Assembly (NCBI RefSeq): GCF_030812255.1
Contig: NZ_JAUSSH010000004.1
Span: 62,001 to 126,000 of the forward strand
Origin: Paeniglutamicibacter psychrophenolicus
GTDB lineage: Bacteria > Actinomycetota > Actinomycetes > Actinomycetales > Micrococcaceae
Length of the DNA: 64,000 nt
Direction: 5' to 3'
Below are positions 42,131-50,765 of this stretch, piece after piece. The notes under the pieces are model-generated. The model did not search any database and was not told the DNA's origin. It saw nothing but the letters and a program-made list of their open reading frames with translations. A program made the translations under genes and the position numbers. Positions within the stretch are counted from its first letter, which is position 1, and the number at the start of each line of letters is the position of its first letter.

Positions 42131-42330
42131 GCAAACAGTTTAGGACCTCCGTGGGCTTTATGAGCAAAAAAGGTTTTAGGGGAAGAAGCGGGGTTTGTGG
42201 GCACAACCACACCACCGTGATGCGCGCCACGTAGCGTTGTATTCCACGGCGCGATCCACCGGTGAACACACCCCCGGCAGACCGCCACCCCCCCACACTC
42301 GCGTTACACCACTACCCAAGGAGATCCCCC
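42131..42330. promoter_or_regulatory. Divergent control region of the citrate system
   Basis: This 200-base gap separates the sensor-kinase start from the CitMHS start and should hold promoters and sites for the regulator. It contains an AT-rich stretch ATGAGCAAAAAAGG near 42160 and AAGGAG before ATG 42331. No clear dyad was identified by eye. Confidence 0.4.
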
Positions 42331-43758
42331 ATGCTGGTAGCACTCGGGTTCCTGATGGTCGCCACGTTCATGGCGCTCATCATGACCAAGCGCATGACCC
42401 CGTTGCTGGCGCTGATCATCGTCCCGACCGTCTTCGGCCTCTTTGCCGGCGCCGGCCTGGGACTCGGTGACATGGTCATGGACGCCGTGAAGTCGATGTC
42501 GGGCACCGCCGCCCTGCTGATGTTCGCCATCATGTACTTCGGCATCATGATCGATGTGGGGCTCTTCGACAAGCTGGTCGACGGCATCCTGAAGCTGGTC
42601 GGAAACGACCCGGCCAAGGTCGTCATGGGCACCGCGCTGCTCACCGGGCTGATCTCGCTGGATGGCGACGGCTCCACCACGTTCATCGTGGTCACCGCCG
42701 CGTTGCTGCCGATCTACCAGCGCCTGGGCATGAGCCCGGTGGTGCTGACCTGTGTGGCGGGTTTGACCAACGGCACGCTGAACATCGTCCCGTGGGGCGG
42801 GCCGACCGCCCGCGCCGCCGCGGCGCTGCACGTTGACGCCTCGGCCGTGTTCGTCCCGATGATCCCGGCGCTGGCCATGGGACTGGTCGTCGTCTTCGGC
42901 TTCGCCTGGGCCATGGGCATCACCGAGCGCAAGCGCCTGCAGCGCGAGGACCCGCTGCGCTGGGGCCCGGGCTCGGTCATGGCCGGCGGCACCGGCGGCA
43001 CCGGCACCGGCACCGGCAGCACCAAGACCCCGGCCGGCGGCCGCGGCGTCGCCCTGCTGGAAAAGGTTGCCGTGCGCGGCGACGGCAGCGAGGCCCCCAC
43101 CATGAACGGCACGGCCCTGGACCCGACCCGCGAGACCCTTCGCCCGAAGCTGTTCATCTTCAACCTCGCGATGACGGTTGCCATCTTCGTGCTGCTGATC
43201 GCCGATGTGCTGCCGCTGGCCTACCTGTTCATGATCGGCACCGCCGTGGCCCTGCTGGTGAACTTCCCGAAGATCTCGGACCAGGCCAAGATGATCGCCT
43301 CGCACTCCTCCGAGGTCATCGCCGTGGTCTCCATGGTGCTTGCCGCCGCGGTGCTCACCGGCGTGCTCTCGGGCACCGGCATGGTCGATGCCATGAGCGC
43401 CTGGCTGGTCGACGTCATCCCGACCTCGATGGGCCCGTACCTGGCGATCCTGACCGGCATCATCTCGATCCCCGCCACGTTCTTCATGAGCAACGACGCG
43501 TTCTACTTCGGCATCCTGCCGGTGCTCACCGAGGCCGGGGCCCACTACGGCATCCCGGCCGTGGACATGGCCCGCGCCTCGATCACCGGCCAGCCGGTGC
43601 ACATGCAGTCGCCCTTGGTTCCCGCGATCCTGCTGCTGGTCTCGATGTCCCGCGTGGATCTGGGCGACCACCACAAGAAGGTCCTGTGGCGCGCCTTGGT
43701 CGTCTCCCTGGTGATGCTCACCGTGGGCGTGCTCATCGGCGCCATCGGCATCGGCTAG
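42331..43758 (+). CDS. CitMHS-family citrate:cation symporter
   Basis: This 475-residue protein has about 12 membrane helices and the CitMHS family core GLISLDGDGSTTFIVVTAAL, LTNGTLNIVPWGGPTARAAA and SIPATFFMSNDAFYFGILP. Such carriers import citrate complexed to a divalent metal (Mg2+ or Ca2+/Zn2+) with protons. The ~70-residue central cytoplasmic loop, rich in Gly/Thr (TGGTGTGTGS), is longer than usual. AAGGAG precedes the start. Divergent to the CitA/CitB-like system and ended by a terminator, it is the evident target of that system. Confidence 0.93.
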   Translation: MLVALGFLMVATFMALIMTKRMTPLLALIIVPTVFGLFAGAGLGLGDMVMDAVKSMSGTAALLMFAIMYFGIMIDVGLFDKLVDGILKLVGNDPAKVVMGTALLTGLISLDGDGSTTFIVVTAALLPIYQRLGMSPVVLTCVAGLTNGTLNIVPWGGPTARAAAALHVDASAVFVPMIPALAMGLVVVFGFAWAMGITERKRLQREDPLRWGPGSVMAGGTGGTGTGTGSTKTPAGGRGVALLEKVAVRGDGSEAPTMNGTALDPTRETLRPKLFIFNLAMTVAIFVLLIADVLPLAYLFMIGTAVALLVNFPKISDQAKMIASHSSEVIAVVSMVLAAAVLTGVLSGTGMVDAMSAWLVDVIPTSMGPYLAILTGIISIPATFFMSNDAFYFGILPVLTEAGAHYGIPAVDMARASITGQPVHMQSPLVPAILLLVSMSRVDLGDHHKKVLWRALVVSLVMLTVGVLIGAIGIG

Positions 43759-43788
43759 GAAGCACCGCACCCACGCAACAATCCCTTC

Positions 43789-43824
43789 AGGGGCGGGGAA
43801 CCGGAAACGGTTCCCCGCCCCTTT
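43789..43824 (+). terminator. Terminator of the citrate carrier gene
   Basis: A perfect 14-base stem, AGGGGCGGGGAACC with GGTTCCCCGCCCCT, has a six-base loop GGAAAC and is followed by TTGCGT. Confidence 0.85.
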
Positions 43825-43912
43825 GCGTGCCGCCGGCCCTGCGCGCTTAACGTCCCCGAAACGGGCGTGTGGAAAACTGGAAGAACGGATCAAGAGGAAG
43901 AGGCACACCCCC

Positions 43913-45484
43913 ATGGAATTCCTGCTGCTGCTGGTCGGGCTGCTCTTCGGGACGGTCCTGGTGGCGGGCCTGGGCGAACGCATCCGCCTGCCCTACCCGA
44001 TCCTGATGCTGGTCTTCTCGGCCGGGGCGGCATTCCTGCCCTTCATTCCCGAGGTCCACATCAACCCCGAGCTGATCCTGCCGCTCTTTTTGCCCCCGCT
44101 GCTCTACGCCGCGGCCCAGCGCAGCTCCTGGTCGATCTTCCGGCTGCGCTGGCGCTCGCTGGTGCTGCTGGCGGTGCTGCTGGTGGTTGCGACCACCGCC
44201 GCGGTGGCGTCAGTCGCCTGGCTGATGGTCCCGACCCTGGCGCTGCCGGCGGCCATCGCCCTGGGTGCCATCGTGGCCCCGCCGGACCCGGTGGCCGTCG
44301 AGGCCGTCGCCGGCAAGGTGAAGATGCGCCGCCGGCTTCTCACGGTGCTGCAGACCGAGGGCCTGTTCAACGACGCGATGGCCATCGTGATCTTCCAGGC
44401 GGCGGTTGCCGCGGCCATGAGCGGCGGCGAGGTCGGCTGGGATGTGGTGCCGAAGTTCCTGATCGGGGCGGCCGGGGCCATCGTGCTGGGCCTGGCCACG
44501 GCCTGGCTGGTCGGGGCGCTGAACCGCTTCGTCCCGGACCTGGTGGCCCGCTCGGCCACCACGCTGGTGGCACCCTACGCCGTCTACCTGCTGGCCGAGG
44601 AGGTCCACCTCTCCGGCGTCGTCGCCGTGGTGGTCACCGCGCTGGAGCTGGGCCGCCGCGCCCGCCCGCAGGACTCCGAGGAACGCCTGACCCGCACCGC
44701 TTTCTGGGACGTGGTGGAGTTGCTCACCACCGGGGTCGCCTTCGGCCTGGTCGGCATCGAGATGCGCTACATCATCCAGGACGAGGGGGCGAACCTGTTG
44801 ACGTTCATCCCCGGCATCGCGGCCATCTGCGCCACGGTGGTGCTGGTCCGCTTCGTGTGGATGATGGCGATGTTCAAGATCGGCGGAACCGAGCGCAAGT
44901 CCAGGACCCCGGGCTCGCTGAAGGAGGTGCTGGTGCTGTCCTGGTGCGGCATGCGCGGGCTGGCGACCCTTGCGCTGGCGTTGGCGCTGCCGGCCACCAT
45001 GGCCAACGGGCAGCCGCTGGAAGGCCGGAACTTCGTGATCGCCACCGCCTGCGCCGTGCTGATCACCACCCTGGTGTTGCCGGGCCTGACGCTGCCGGCG
45101 CTGATGCGTGCGCTGAAGCTGCCCAACGACCATGCAGCGGAGGAACGCACGCAGCGCTCGCTGGCACGCCGCGCGGAGAAGGTGGCGCTGGAGACCATGA
45201 AGCGTTCCGCCGCCGCGGCCGCGCTGCCGCAGAAGCGCCGCGAAGCGCTGGCCCGGCGCATGTCCTCGCTGCACACCATCCTGGAGGCCGATCTCGAGGC
45301 GGACCCGGAGAAGATGCTGCGCCTGAAGCAGATCCTCACGGTCATGGACGACGTGCAGCGCGAGGCGCTGGATGCGGCGCGCTCGGAAATGCTCAAGGCC
45401 CGCAACGAACCGGGCAACGACCCCGAGCTCGTGGACCGGGTGCTGCGCCGCCTGGATTTGCGCACCGTCACGCTGGACCAGTAG
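43913..45484 (+). CDS. CPA1-type Na+/H+ antiporter (NhaP/YjcE-like)
   Basis: The 523-residue protein has about 12 helices and the CPA1 signatures LFLPPLLYAAA (inhibitor-binding region), APPDPVAVEAVAGK and the ion-binding ND pair in TEGLFNDAMAIV. The sequence SWCGMRGLATLALALALP matches the 'G-R-G' helix of Na+/H+ exchangers. A ~110-residue cytoplasmic, charged, coiled-coil-like tail follows (RRAEKVALETMKR to the end). It should exchange protons for Na+ or K+. The ATG at 43913 follows a purine-rich GAGGAAGAGG. An unrelated citrate-operon terminator precedes it. Confidence 0.92.
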   Translation: MEFLLLLVGLLFGTVLVAGLGERIRLPYPILMLVFSAGAAFLPFIPEVHINPELILPLFLPPLLYAAAQRSSWSIFRLRWRSLVLLAVLLVVATTAAVASVAWLMVPTLALPAAIALGAIVAPPDPVAVEAVAGKVKMRRRLLTVLQTEGLFNDAMAIVIFQAAVAAAMSGGEVGWDVVPKFLIGAAGAIVLGLATAWLVGALNRFVPDLVARSATTLVAPYAVYLLAEEVHLSGVVAVVVTALELGRRARPQDSEERLTRTAFWDVVELLTTGVAFGLVGIEMRYIIQDEGANLLTFIPGIAAICATVVLVRFVWMMAMFKIGGTERKSRTPGSLKEVLVLSWCGMRGLATLALALALPATMANGQPLEGRNFVIATACAVLITTLVLPGLTLPALMRALKLPNDHAAEERTQRSLARRAEKVALETMKRSAAAAALPQKRREALARRMSSLHTILEADLEADPEKMLRLKQILTVMDDVQREALDAARSEMLKARNEPGNDPELVDRVLRRLDLRTVTLDQ

Positions 45485-45562
45485 GCGCGCAGTAACGGAA
45501 CGTGGTCAGCAGCGTGGTGTTTTGCGAGATGCTGGGTGGACGAATTGTGGTCTTATGAACCC

Positions 45563-46543
45563 ATGACACTTGAATTTCATGGGGGTTCCGTCTGGGACGA
45601 AATCACCGAACTTGTTGCTGGCTCGACTGGTCAGATACAGGCGGCAATCGCATACGTAGGCAAAGAAGCACCCAGGCTTCTGCCGCTGAAGGCAGGCGAT
45701 GTCCTGATTGTGAACGCATCAGATCGGAGCCTCAGGTCAGGTGCGACCAACCCGTACGCCCTTGAAGAATTCATGGGCGCAGGGGTGAAAGTCCATAACG
45801 CCCATGCGCTTCACGCAAAAGTCATAACCACTGACACTCACACCATCGTCGGATCAGCAAACGCGTCAGAGAACTCCTCAACTCGTTGTCTAGAAGCCTG
45901 CATGGTCAGTTCGACAGTCAAGATGAGACGTCAAGTGCAGGACTTCATGGACACCCTTCTTGGAGAGCATTCCGCTCAAGTTCTTCACGAGGAACTGCCC
46001 GAATTCAAGCGGATCTTCGATTCAAACCCAGACCGACCCAAAATCACAGGAGTTACTAGCCCGCCAGAACGCAATGGGTTGTTCGGTGACAATAACGAAA
46101 AATTCTATCTATGCCGAGTTGAATGGGACGGTGATCTCACAAATGACGAAGAAGAATTCGTTCTCGGCTCGACCGATGAATATATTGCACCGGAGACGCT
46201 CTACATCGATTCAACGGTGCAGCTAACTGAACTCGACCGTGGCTATGAGACCGGAGACATCGTTATTCTTCACAATGGCAAGTCCTTCCGTTCTCCGGCC
46301 AAGGTCCTGGGTGAACCTATTTCCATCCTGAGAGAGCCAGACGAACAAATCTATGGACAGCCAATTCGACAGTTCAGCGGGATGATCACAAGACGCCGTT
46401 CAACCGTAGACAAGGTGCTTGAAAAACTATCCCTTGAGCTGAACGACGCTGAGTTCCAGGACAGCAAATTTCACTTGAACGGACCTCTTCGCAACGGCCT
46501 TGTCAAACTTTGGCATCGCGATTATGGGCTGGAAACGGCATAG
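45563..46543 (+). CDS. Phospholipase-D-superfamily protein on lower-GC DNA
   Basis: The N-terminal ~140 residues hold one HxK motif in a PLD-like frame: HALHAKVITTDTHTIVGSANAS, preceded by a strand IQAAIAYVG. A single HKD half-site usually means a homodimeric nuclease or DNA-binding enzyme rather than a lipase. The C-terminal ~180 residues contain no recognised domain. The stretch is near 50 % G+C against about 66 % around it, and codon use differs, so it looks acquired. ATG 45563 and GTG 45536 are both possible starts and neither has a clear ribosome site. No partner gene adjoins. Confidence 0.75.
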   Translation: MTLEFHGGSVWDEITELVAGSTGQIQAAIAYVGKEAPRLLPLKAGDVLIVNASDRSLRSGATNPYALEEFMGAGVKVHNAHALHAKVITTDTHTIVGSANASENSSTRCLEACMVSSTVKMRRQVQDFMDTLLGEHSAQVLHEELPEFKRIFDSNPDRPKITGVTSPPERNGLFGDNNEKFYLCRVEWDGDLTNDEEEFVLGSTDEYIAPETLYIDSTVQLTELDRGYETGDIVILHNGKSFRSPAKVLGEPISILREPDEQIYGQPIRQFSGMITRRRSTVDKVLEKLSLELNDAEFQDSKFHLNGPLRNGLVKLWHRDYGLETA

Positions 46544-46707
46544 TCTTCAGTGAACACCTGAACGCACCAGGCGCCAGATATCGGGCAATCGCCGACCGAA
46601 GACGCTATGCCGATTTCCCAACCATCAAATACGGCTCATGGGCCCTGTCACGAGCCAACGCTTTTCACTGATCTGGCACCGAAGAGTGGCTTTGGCAGGC
46701 CCTGGCT
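46544..46707. other. Intergenic end of the low-GC segment
   Basis: These 164 bases separate the PLD-like gene from the convergent oxidoreductase. Base composition drops back toward the chromosomal mean only near the right edge. I see no inverted terminal repeats or tRNA fragment that would mark an integration site. Confidence 0.4.
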
Positions 46708-47649
46708 TCAGTCGGTGAACTCGGTCAGCACGATCTTGCCTCCGGCATGCCCTCCCATGCTCTGCGTGATGGCGGCCGCGGCCTCCTGCATCGGATAGCT
46801 GGAGACCACGTGCACGGAGAGCTTGCCTGCCTCGACCAGTTCATCGATCCGCGCGAGCTCGCGCCCGTCGGGCCGCACCCAGATGTAGCGCCCGCCGTGT
46901 TCACCCACGGTTCCGTCGGCGATCGAGGCGTGCTTTCCCGATTCCTTGAGCACCGCCAGGGTGTCCTCGAGCGCGCCGCCGTGGAAGTCCGCCACCGCGT
47001 CGACGCCGCCCGGAGCCAGCGCGCGCACCGATTCCACCAGGCCTTCCCCGTAGGTGAGCGGTTCGGCGCCGAGGGAGGCGAGCAGTTCGTGGTTCCTTTC
47101 CGAGGCGGTGGCCAGCACGCGGGCGCCGGCCGCCCGTCCGATCTGGATCGCGGCCTGCCCGACGCCGCCGGCGCCGTTGTGGATCAGCAGGGTCTGCCCT
47201 GGGGCCAGCTCCAGCGCGTCGAGGGCGCGCAGCGCGGTCCCTCCGGTCAGCGGCAGCGCGGCTGCCTCCTCGAAGGAGAGCTGCTTCGGCTTGTGCGCCA
47301 CGGCCCCGGCGGGCAGGGTGATGTATTGCGCGAAGGAGCCGATGCCCACGGTATCGCGCCGGCCATAGGCGTGGACCTCGTCGCCGATGTTGAACTCGGG
47401 GGTGTCGAAACCGACGGCGTCCACCACTCCTGCAACATCCCAGCCGGGGACCGCCGGGAAGTGAACATCCATGATGGGGTCGAGGTATCCGGCCATGATC
47501 TTCCAGTCCACCGGGTTCACCCCGGCCGCCTTGATCTTGATCCGCACCGTTCCCGGACCGACCTTCGGCAACGGAAGCTCGAGCTGCTCCAGCTTCTCCA
47601 CACCGCCGTAGCTCGCATACGCCATGGCCTTCATCGTGCGCTCACCCAT
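46708..47649 (-). CDS. NADP-dependent zinc-free medium-chain oxidoreductase (quinone-oxidoreductase-like)
   Basis: The 313-residue protein is a medium-chain dehydrogenase/reductase: N-terminal GroES-like fold (MKAMAYASYGGVEKLEQLEL, VNPVDWKIMAGYL) and Rossmann domain with GAGGVGQAAIQIGRAAGA. No catalytic zinc ligands are seen, so it is the zeta-crystallin/QOR type using NADPH. ATG 47649 is used, with GGAAA upstream; the frame continues further but reads as non-coding. It diverges from alanine dehydrogenase across a 258-base region. Substrate unknown. Confidence 0.88.
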   Translation of the reverse strand: MGERTMKAMAYASYGGVEKLEQLELPLPKVGPGTVRIKIKAAGVNPVDWKIMAGYLDPIMDVHFPAVPGWDVAGVVDAVGFDTPEFNIGDEVHAYGRRDTVGIGSFAQYITLPAGAVAHKPKQLSFEEAAALPLTGGTALRALDALELAPGQTLLIHNGAGGVGQAAIQIGRAAGARVLATASERNHELLASLGAEPLTYGEGLVESVRALAPGGVDAVADFHGGALEDTLAVLKESGKHASIADGTVGEHGGRYIWVRPDGRELARIDELVEAGKLSVHVVSSYPMQEAAAAITQSMGGHAGGKIVLTEFTD

Positions 47650-47907
47650 TGTGTTTCCTGCTTTCGCTTCTCGGCTGTTGTTCTTCCCCCTGGACAACCG
47701 TGGCCGGGACGGAATTATTCGTGGTTTCCGCGCCACGTGGGCAACGGCATAGGCATGGGAAGCCGAACCGCAACGGATCATCGACCGATCCGCAACACCA
47801 GCGCCCTGACATATACCCGTGATTCCGGGCCTTTCCGCCACCCGCGGCCTAGACTCAACTCAATCGCCCCGCAAGGGGGCCACCACACACCTCAGGAGCA
47901 GTTTCTG
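47650..47907. promoter_or_regulatory. Divergent promoter region of the oxidoreductase and ald
   Basis: The 258-base gap holds both promoters. A -10-like TAGACT lies near 47849, and CAGGAGC precedes the ald ATG. No strong dyad was noted. Confidence 0.4.
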
Positions 47908-49026
47908 ATGATCATTGCCGTGCCCCAGGAAACCAAGAACAACGAATTGCGTGTGGCCATCACCCCGGCCGGAGTTTCGGAGTTCGTGGCGCACGGCCAC
48001 CAGATCGTCATCCAGGCAGGTGCCGGGACCGGGTCGGGCATCGAGGACGCCCACTACCTCGAGGCCGGGGCGCGGATCGCCGCCGACGCGAAGACCACTT
48101 GGGCGGCCGGTGACATGGTGCTCAAGGTCAAGGAACCGACTGAATCCGAGTACGGCTTGCTGCGTGCCGACCAGGTACTGTTCACCTACCTGCACCTGGC
48201 AGCCTCCCCCGAATGCGCCGACGCAATCCTGGCGGCGGGTACGACCGCAATCGCCTACGAGACCGTGCGCCGCGGCGCCGCCCTGCCACTGCTGGCCCCG
48301 ATGAGCGAGGTCGCCGGACGCCTGGCCGCGCAGATCGGAGCCTTCACCCTGCAGGAGCCCTCGGGCGGATCCGGGATCCTGATGGGTGGCGTGCCCGGGA
48401 CCCGTCCGGCCAAGGTCGTGGTGATCGGCGGCGGCGTCGCCGGCGAAAACGCGGCGGCCGCCTCCGCGGGGCTCGGCGCGGATGTCACGATCTTCGACGT
48501 GAACCTGGCACGCCTGAAGGAGATCGACACCGACTACCGCGGCCGAATCAAGACGCTGGCTTCCTCGAAGCATGCGATTGCCCGCGAGGTTGCCGACGCC
48601 GACCTCGTCATCGGCTCGGTGCTGATCCCCGGTGCCGCCGCCCCGAAGCTTGTCACCTTGGACATGGTCGAAAAGATGCGTCCGGGTTCGGTGCTGGTGG
48701 ACATCGCCATCGACCAGGGCGGCTGCTTCGAGGGCTCGCACCCCACCACCCACGCGGCCCCGACCTACAAGGTGCACGATGCCCTCTACTACTGCGTGAC
48801 CAACATGCCCGGCGCCGTCCCGCAGACCTCGACCGCAGCATTGACCAACGCCACGCTGCCCTACGCGCTGCGCATCGCGGACAAGGGCTGGAAGCAGGCC
48901 ATGGCCGAAGACGAAGGCCTGGCCAACGGCTTGATGGCGCACGCCGGATCGGTGGTCTTTGCTCCGGTGGCCGAGGCCCTGGGCCTTGGGCACGTGTCGA
49001 TCCAGAGCGTGCTGGCCGGGGCCTGA
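47908..49026 (+). CDS. ald: Alanine dehydrogenase
   Basis: The 372-residue enzyme interconverts L-alanine and pyruvate with NAD+, feeding alanine into central metabolism or recycling NADH. Residues of the family are present: VLKVKEP with the pyruvate-binding Lys near 74, TYLHLAA with catalytic His near 96, the nucleotide fold VVVIGGGVAGENAAA and the acidic residue after TIFDVN. The C-terminus has the substrate-domain helix. Length fits. CAGGAGC lies upstream of the ATG. A hairpin region follows the stop codon. Confidence 0.95.
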   Translation: MIIAVPQETKNNELRVAITPAGVSEFVAHGHQIVIQAGAGTGSGIEDAHYLEAGARIAADAKTTWAAGDMVLKVKEPTESEYGLLRADQVLFTYLHLAASPECADAILAAGTTAIAYETVRRGAALPLLAPMSEVAGRLAAQIGAFTLQEPSGGSGILMGGVPGTRPAKVVVIGGGVAGENAAAASAGLGADVTIFDVNLARLKEIDTDYRGRIKTLASSKHAIAREVADADLVIGSVLIPGAAAPKLVTLDMVEKMRPGSVLVDIAIDQGGCFEGSHPTTHAAPTYKVHDALYYCVTNMPGAVPQTSTAALTNATLPYALRIADKGWKQAMAEDEGLANGLMAHAGSVVFAPVAEALGLGHVSIQSVLAGA

Positions 49027-49055
49027 CGAGCACCACCAACTTCAACTACAACTGT

Positions 49056-49096
49056 CACCACTCACACCATGGTTGAAGTAGATGGTGTGAGTAGTG
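49056..49096. terminator. Convergent hairpin after ald
   Basis: CACCACTCACACCAT (49056-49070) pairs with ATGGTGTGAGTAGTG (49082-49096) with one mismatch and an 11-base loop. CTTCAAC about 49040 could instead pair with GTTGAAG inside the loop (49072-49078), giving an alternative fold. No long U-run is present. It lies between the ends of ald and the YchJ-like gene. Confidence 0.6.
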
Positions 49097-49155
49097 CGAG
49101 TAAGTGTTGCGGGTAGCGGTGCGGCTGGGTGATGCAGCCGTGCCCCGCGCTCGCC

Positions 49156-49557
49156 CTAGTCGTCCCCGTCCAGGTAGTACCAGCGCCCGCCCTCGCGCAC
49201 GAAGTCGCTGACCTCGTGCTGGGAGTTGGACTGGTTGAGCAGACGGTAGTGGGCTTCGAACTCAACAATCCCGTTGCTGTCGAAGGGTCCGCCGGCCTCG
49301 GTACGGATGATGTCCAGGTCCTGCCAGACAATGGCTTCATCGAGTTCCAGCTCAGCCGGGCGGGTGTCTGGGTGCCAGGTGGCCAACAGGAATTCCGGCA
49401 GGCCCAGTGCGAAGGCGCTGAAGCGCGAGCGCATCAACGCGACAGCGGTTCCGGGCCAGGCAGGGGTGTCGGCATTGTTGAATCCCTGGTGATATCGGCC
49501 ACAGCAGGATTCGTAGGATTCCCCCGAATTGCAGGGGCATCGCGAGTCTTTTTCCAT
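49156..49557 (-). CDS. YchJ-family protein with SEC-C motif
   Basis: The 133-residue protein opens with CPCNSGESYESCCGRYHQG, the SEC-C (YchJ N-terminal) zinc-binding motif, then LMRSRFSAFALG and a cystatin/NTF2-like beta-sheet ending VREGGRWYYLDGDD. This is the UPF0225/YchJ layout. Only the N-terminal SEC-C copy is present; no second C-terminal copy is seen. Function is unknown. It is divergent from the purSQL operon and may share its control region. Confidence 0.88.
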   Translation of the reverse strand: MEKDSRCPCNSGESYESCCGRYHQGFNNADTPAWPGTAVALMRSRFSAFALGLPEFLLATWHPDTRPAELELDEAIVWQDLDIIRTEAGGPFDSNGIVEFEAHYRLLNQSNSQHEVSDFVREGGRWYYLDGDD

Positions 49558-49758
49558 TGAACCAGCTTAAGGGCAGCAGGAAGCTCGAAATACCTCCCTA
49601 TCGCCCCTCCAGCAAAACGTCGAATCGCGGACACGAAATCCGTCAAGCTACCCCGTGCCGGTAGACTTAGCAGGCAAGCTCGCGGAGCGCCCCCACCCTT
49701 GGCGTGAGACGGCACGTCCGCGGGCGATTAACCACCCCTCGCGCACAGGAGAACCCGG

Positions 49759-50010
49759 ATGCCCCGGATCGTTGTTGATGTTATGCCCAAGCCCGAAATC
49801 CTTGACCCGCAGGGCAAGGCCATCGTTGGCGCACTTCCCCGCCTCGGCTTCACCGCTTTCAGCCAGGTCCGCCAGGGCAAGCGCTTTGAACTGACCGTTG
49901 AGGGCGAGGTCACCGAGGAGATCCTGGCCCAGGCCCGCACCGCGGCCGAGACCCTGCTCTCGAATCCGGTCATCGAAGACGTGGTCAACGTCGAGGTTGT
50001 CGCAGACTAA
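49759..50010 (+). CDS. purS: Phosphoribosylformylglycinamidine synthase subunit PurS
   Basis: This 83-residue subunit bridges PurQ and PurL in the FGAM synthase complex. It shows [40 protein letters not shown] and [13 protein letters not shown], the standard PurS sheet-helix fold. AGGAG lies seven bases before the ATG. The stop TAA overlaps the purQ ATG (TAATG), a sign of coupled translation. Confidence 0.96.
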   Translation: MPRIVVDVMPKPEILDPQGKAIVGALPRLGFTAFSQVRQGKRFELTVEGEVTEEILAQARTAAETLLSNPVIEDVVNVEVVAD

Positions 50011-50765
50011 TGAGCGCAACCGAACTTCCCTTGATCGGCGACTACACGACGCCTGTCCCCGAGCTGAACGGCGCCCGCATCGGCGTCATCACCTTCCCCG
50101 GAACCCTCGATGACCGCGACGCCGCTCGCGCCATCCGGTTGACCGGGGCCGAGGCCGTGTCCCTGTGGCACGCCGACCACGACCTGCAGAACGTCGACGC
50201 CGTCGTCATCCCCGGTGGCTTCTCCTACGGGGACTACCTGCGCGCCGGCGCCATCGCCCGCTTCGCACCGATGATGGGCAACATCATCGACGCCGCGAAC
50301 TCCGATGCCAAGCTGCCGGTCCTGGGCATTTGCAACGGTTTCCAGATCCTGACCGAATCGCACCTTTTGCCGGGCTCCATGGTGAAGAACGACCACCTGA
50401 AGTTCCTCTGCCGCGACCAGATCCTGCGCGTGGAAAACAACACCACCGCCTGGACCAACCAGTATGGCTTGGGTGAGGAAATCACCATCGTGCTGAAGAA
50501 CCAGGACGGCCAGTACGTCGCCGACGAGAAGACCCTCGACGCCCTCGAGGCCGAGGGCCGCGTGGCCTTCAGCTACGTCGGCTGGAACCCCAACGGGTCC
50601 CGCCGCAACATCGCCGGCATCACCAATGCCGCGGGCAACGTGGTCGGCCTCATGCCGCACCCGGAGCACGCAGTGGAGGCCGGATTCGGCCCCGACCACA
50701 CCGGAACCGACGGACTTGGGTTCTTCACCTCCGTCCTGACCCACCTTGTTGGAGGCCAGAAGTGA
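50010..50765 (+). CDS. purQ: FGAM synthase glutaminase subunit PurQ
   Basis: PurQ releases ammonia from glutamine for FGAM formation. It is a class I glutamine amidotransferase: [36 protein letters not shown], the nucleophile Cys in [10 protein letters not shown], and the catalytic His/Glu in MPHPEHAVE. The 251 residues fit the PurQ of PurS-dependent complexes. Its last four bases are shared with the purL GTG. Confidence 0.97.
   Translation: MSATELPLIGDYTTPVPELNGARIGVITFPGTLDDRDAARAIRLTGAEAVSLWHADHDLQNVDAVVIPGGFSYGDYLRAGAIARFAPMMGNIIDAANSDAKLPVLGICNGFQILTESHLLPGSMVKNDHLKFLCRDQILRVENNTTAWTNQYGLGEEITIVLKNQDGQYVADEKTLDALEAEGRVAFSYVGWNPNGSRRNIAGITNAAGNVVGLMPHPEHAVEAGFGPDHTGTDGLGFFTSVLTHLVGGQK

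Noticed and set aside
45536-46543. Complete defence system around the PLD-like gene
   Set aside because: Flanking genes are an antiporter and an oxidoreductase with ordinary composition; no methylase, helicase or sensor gene accompanies it.
46747-47907. Extended N-terminus of alanine dehydrogenase
   Set aside because: The frame is open 387 codons before the true ATG, but it is antisense to the oxidoreductase gene and the ald start has a ribosome site and the canonical MIIAVPQE start.
49558-49758. Purine riboswitch or PurR box before purS
   Set aside because: No matching aptamer core or paired PurBox motif could be recognised in this 200-base gap.
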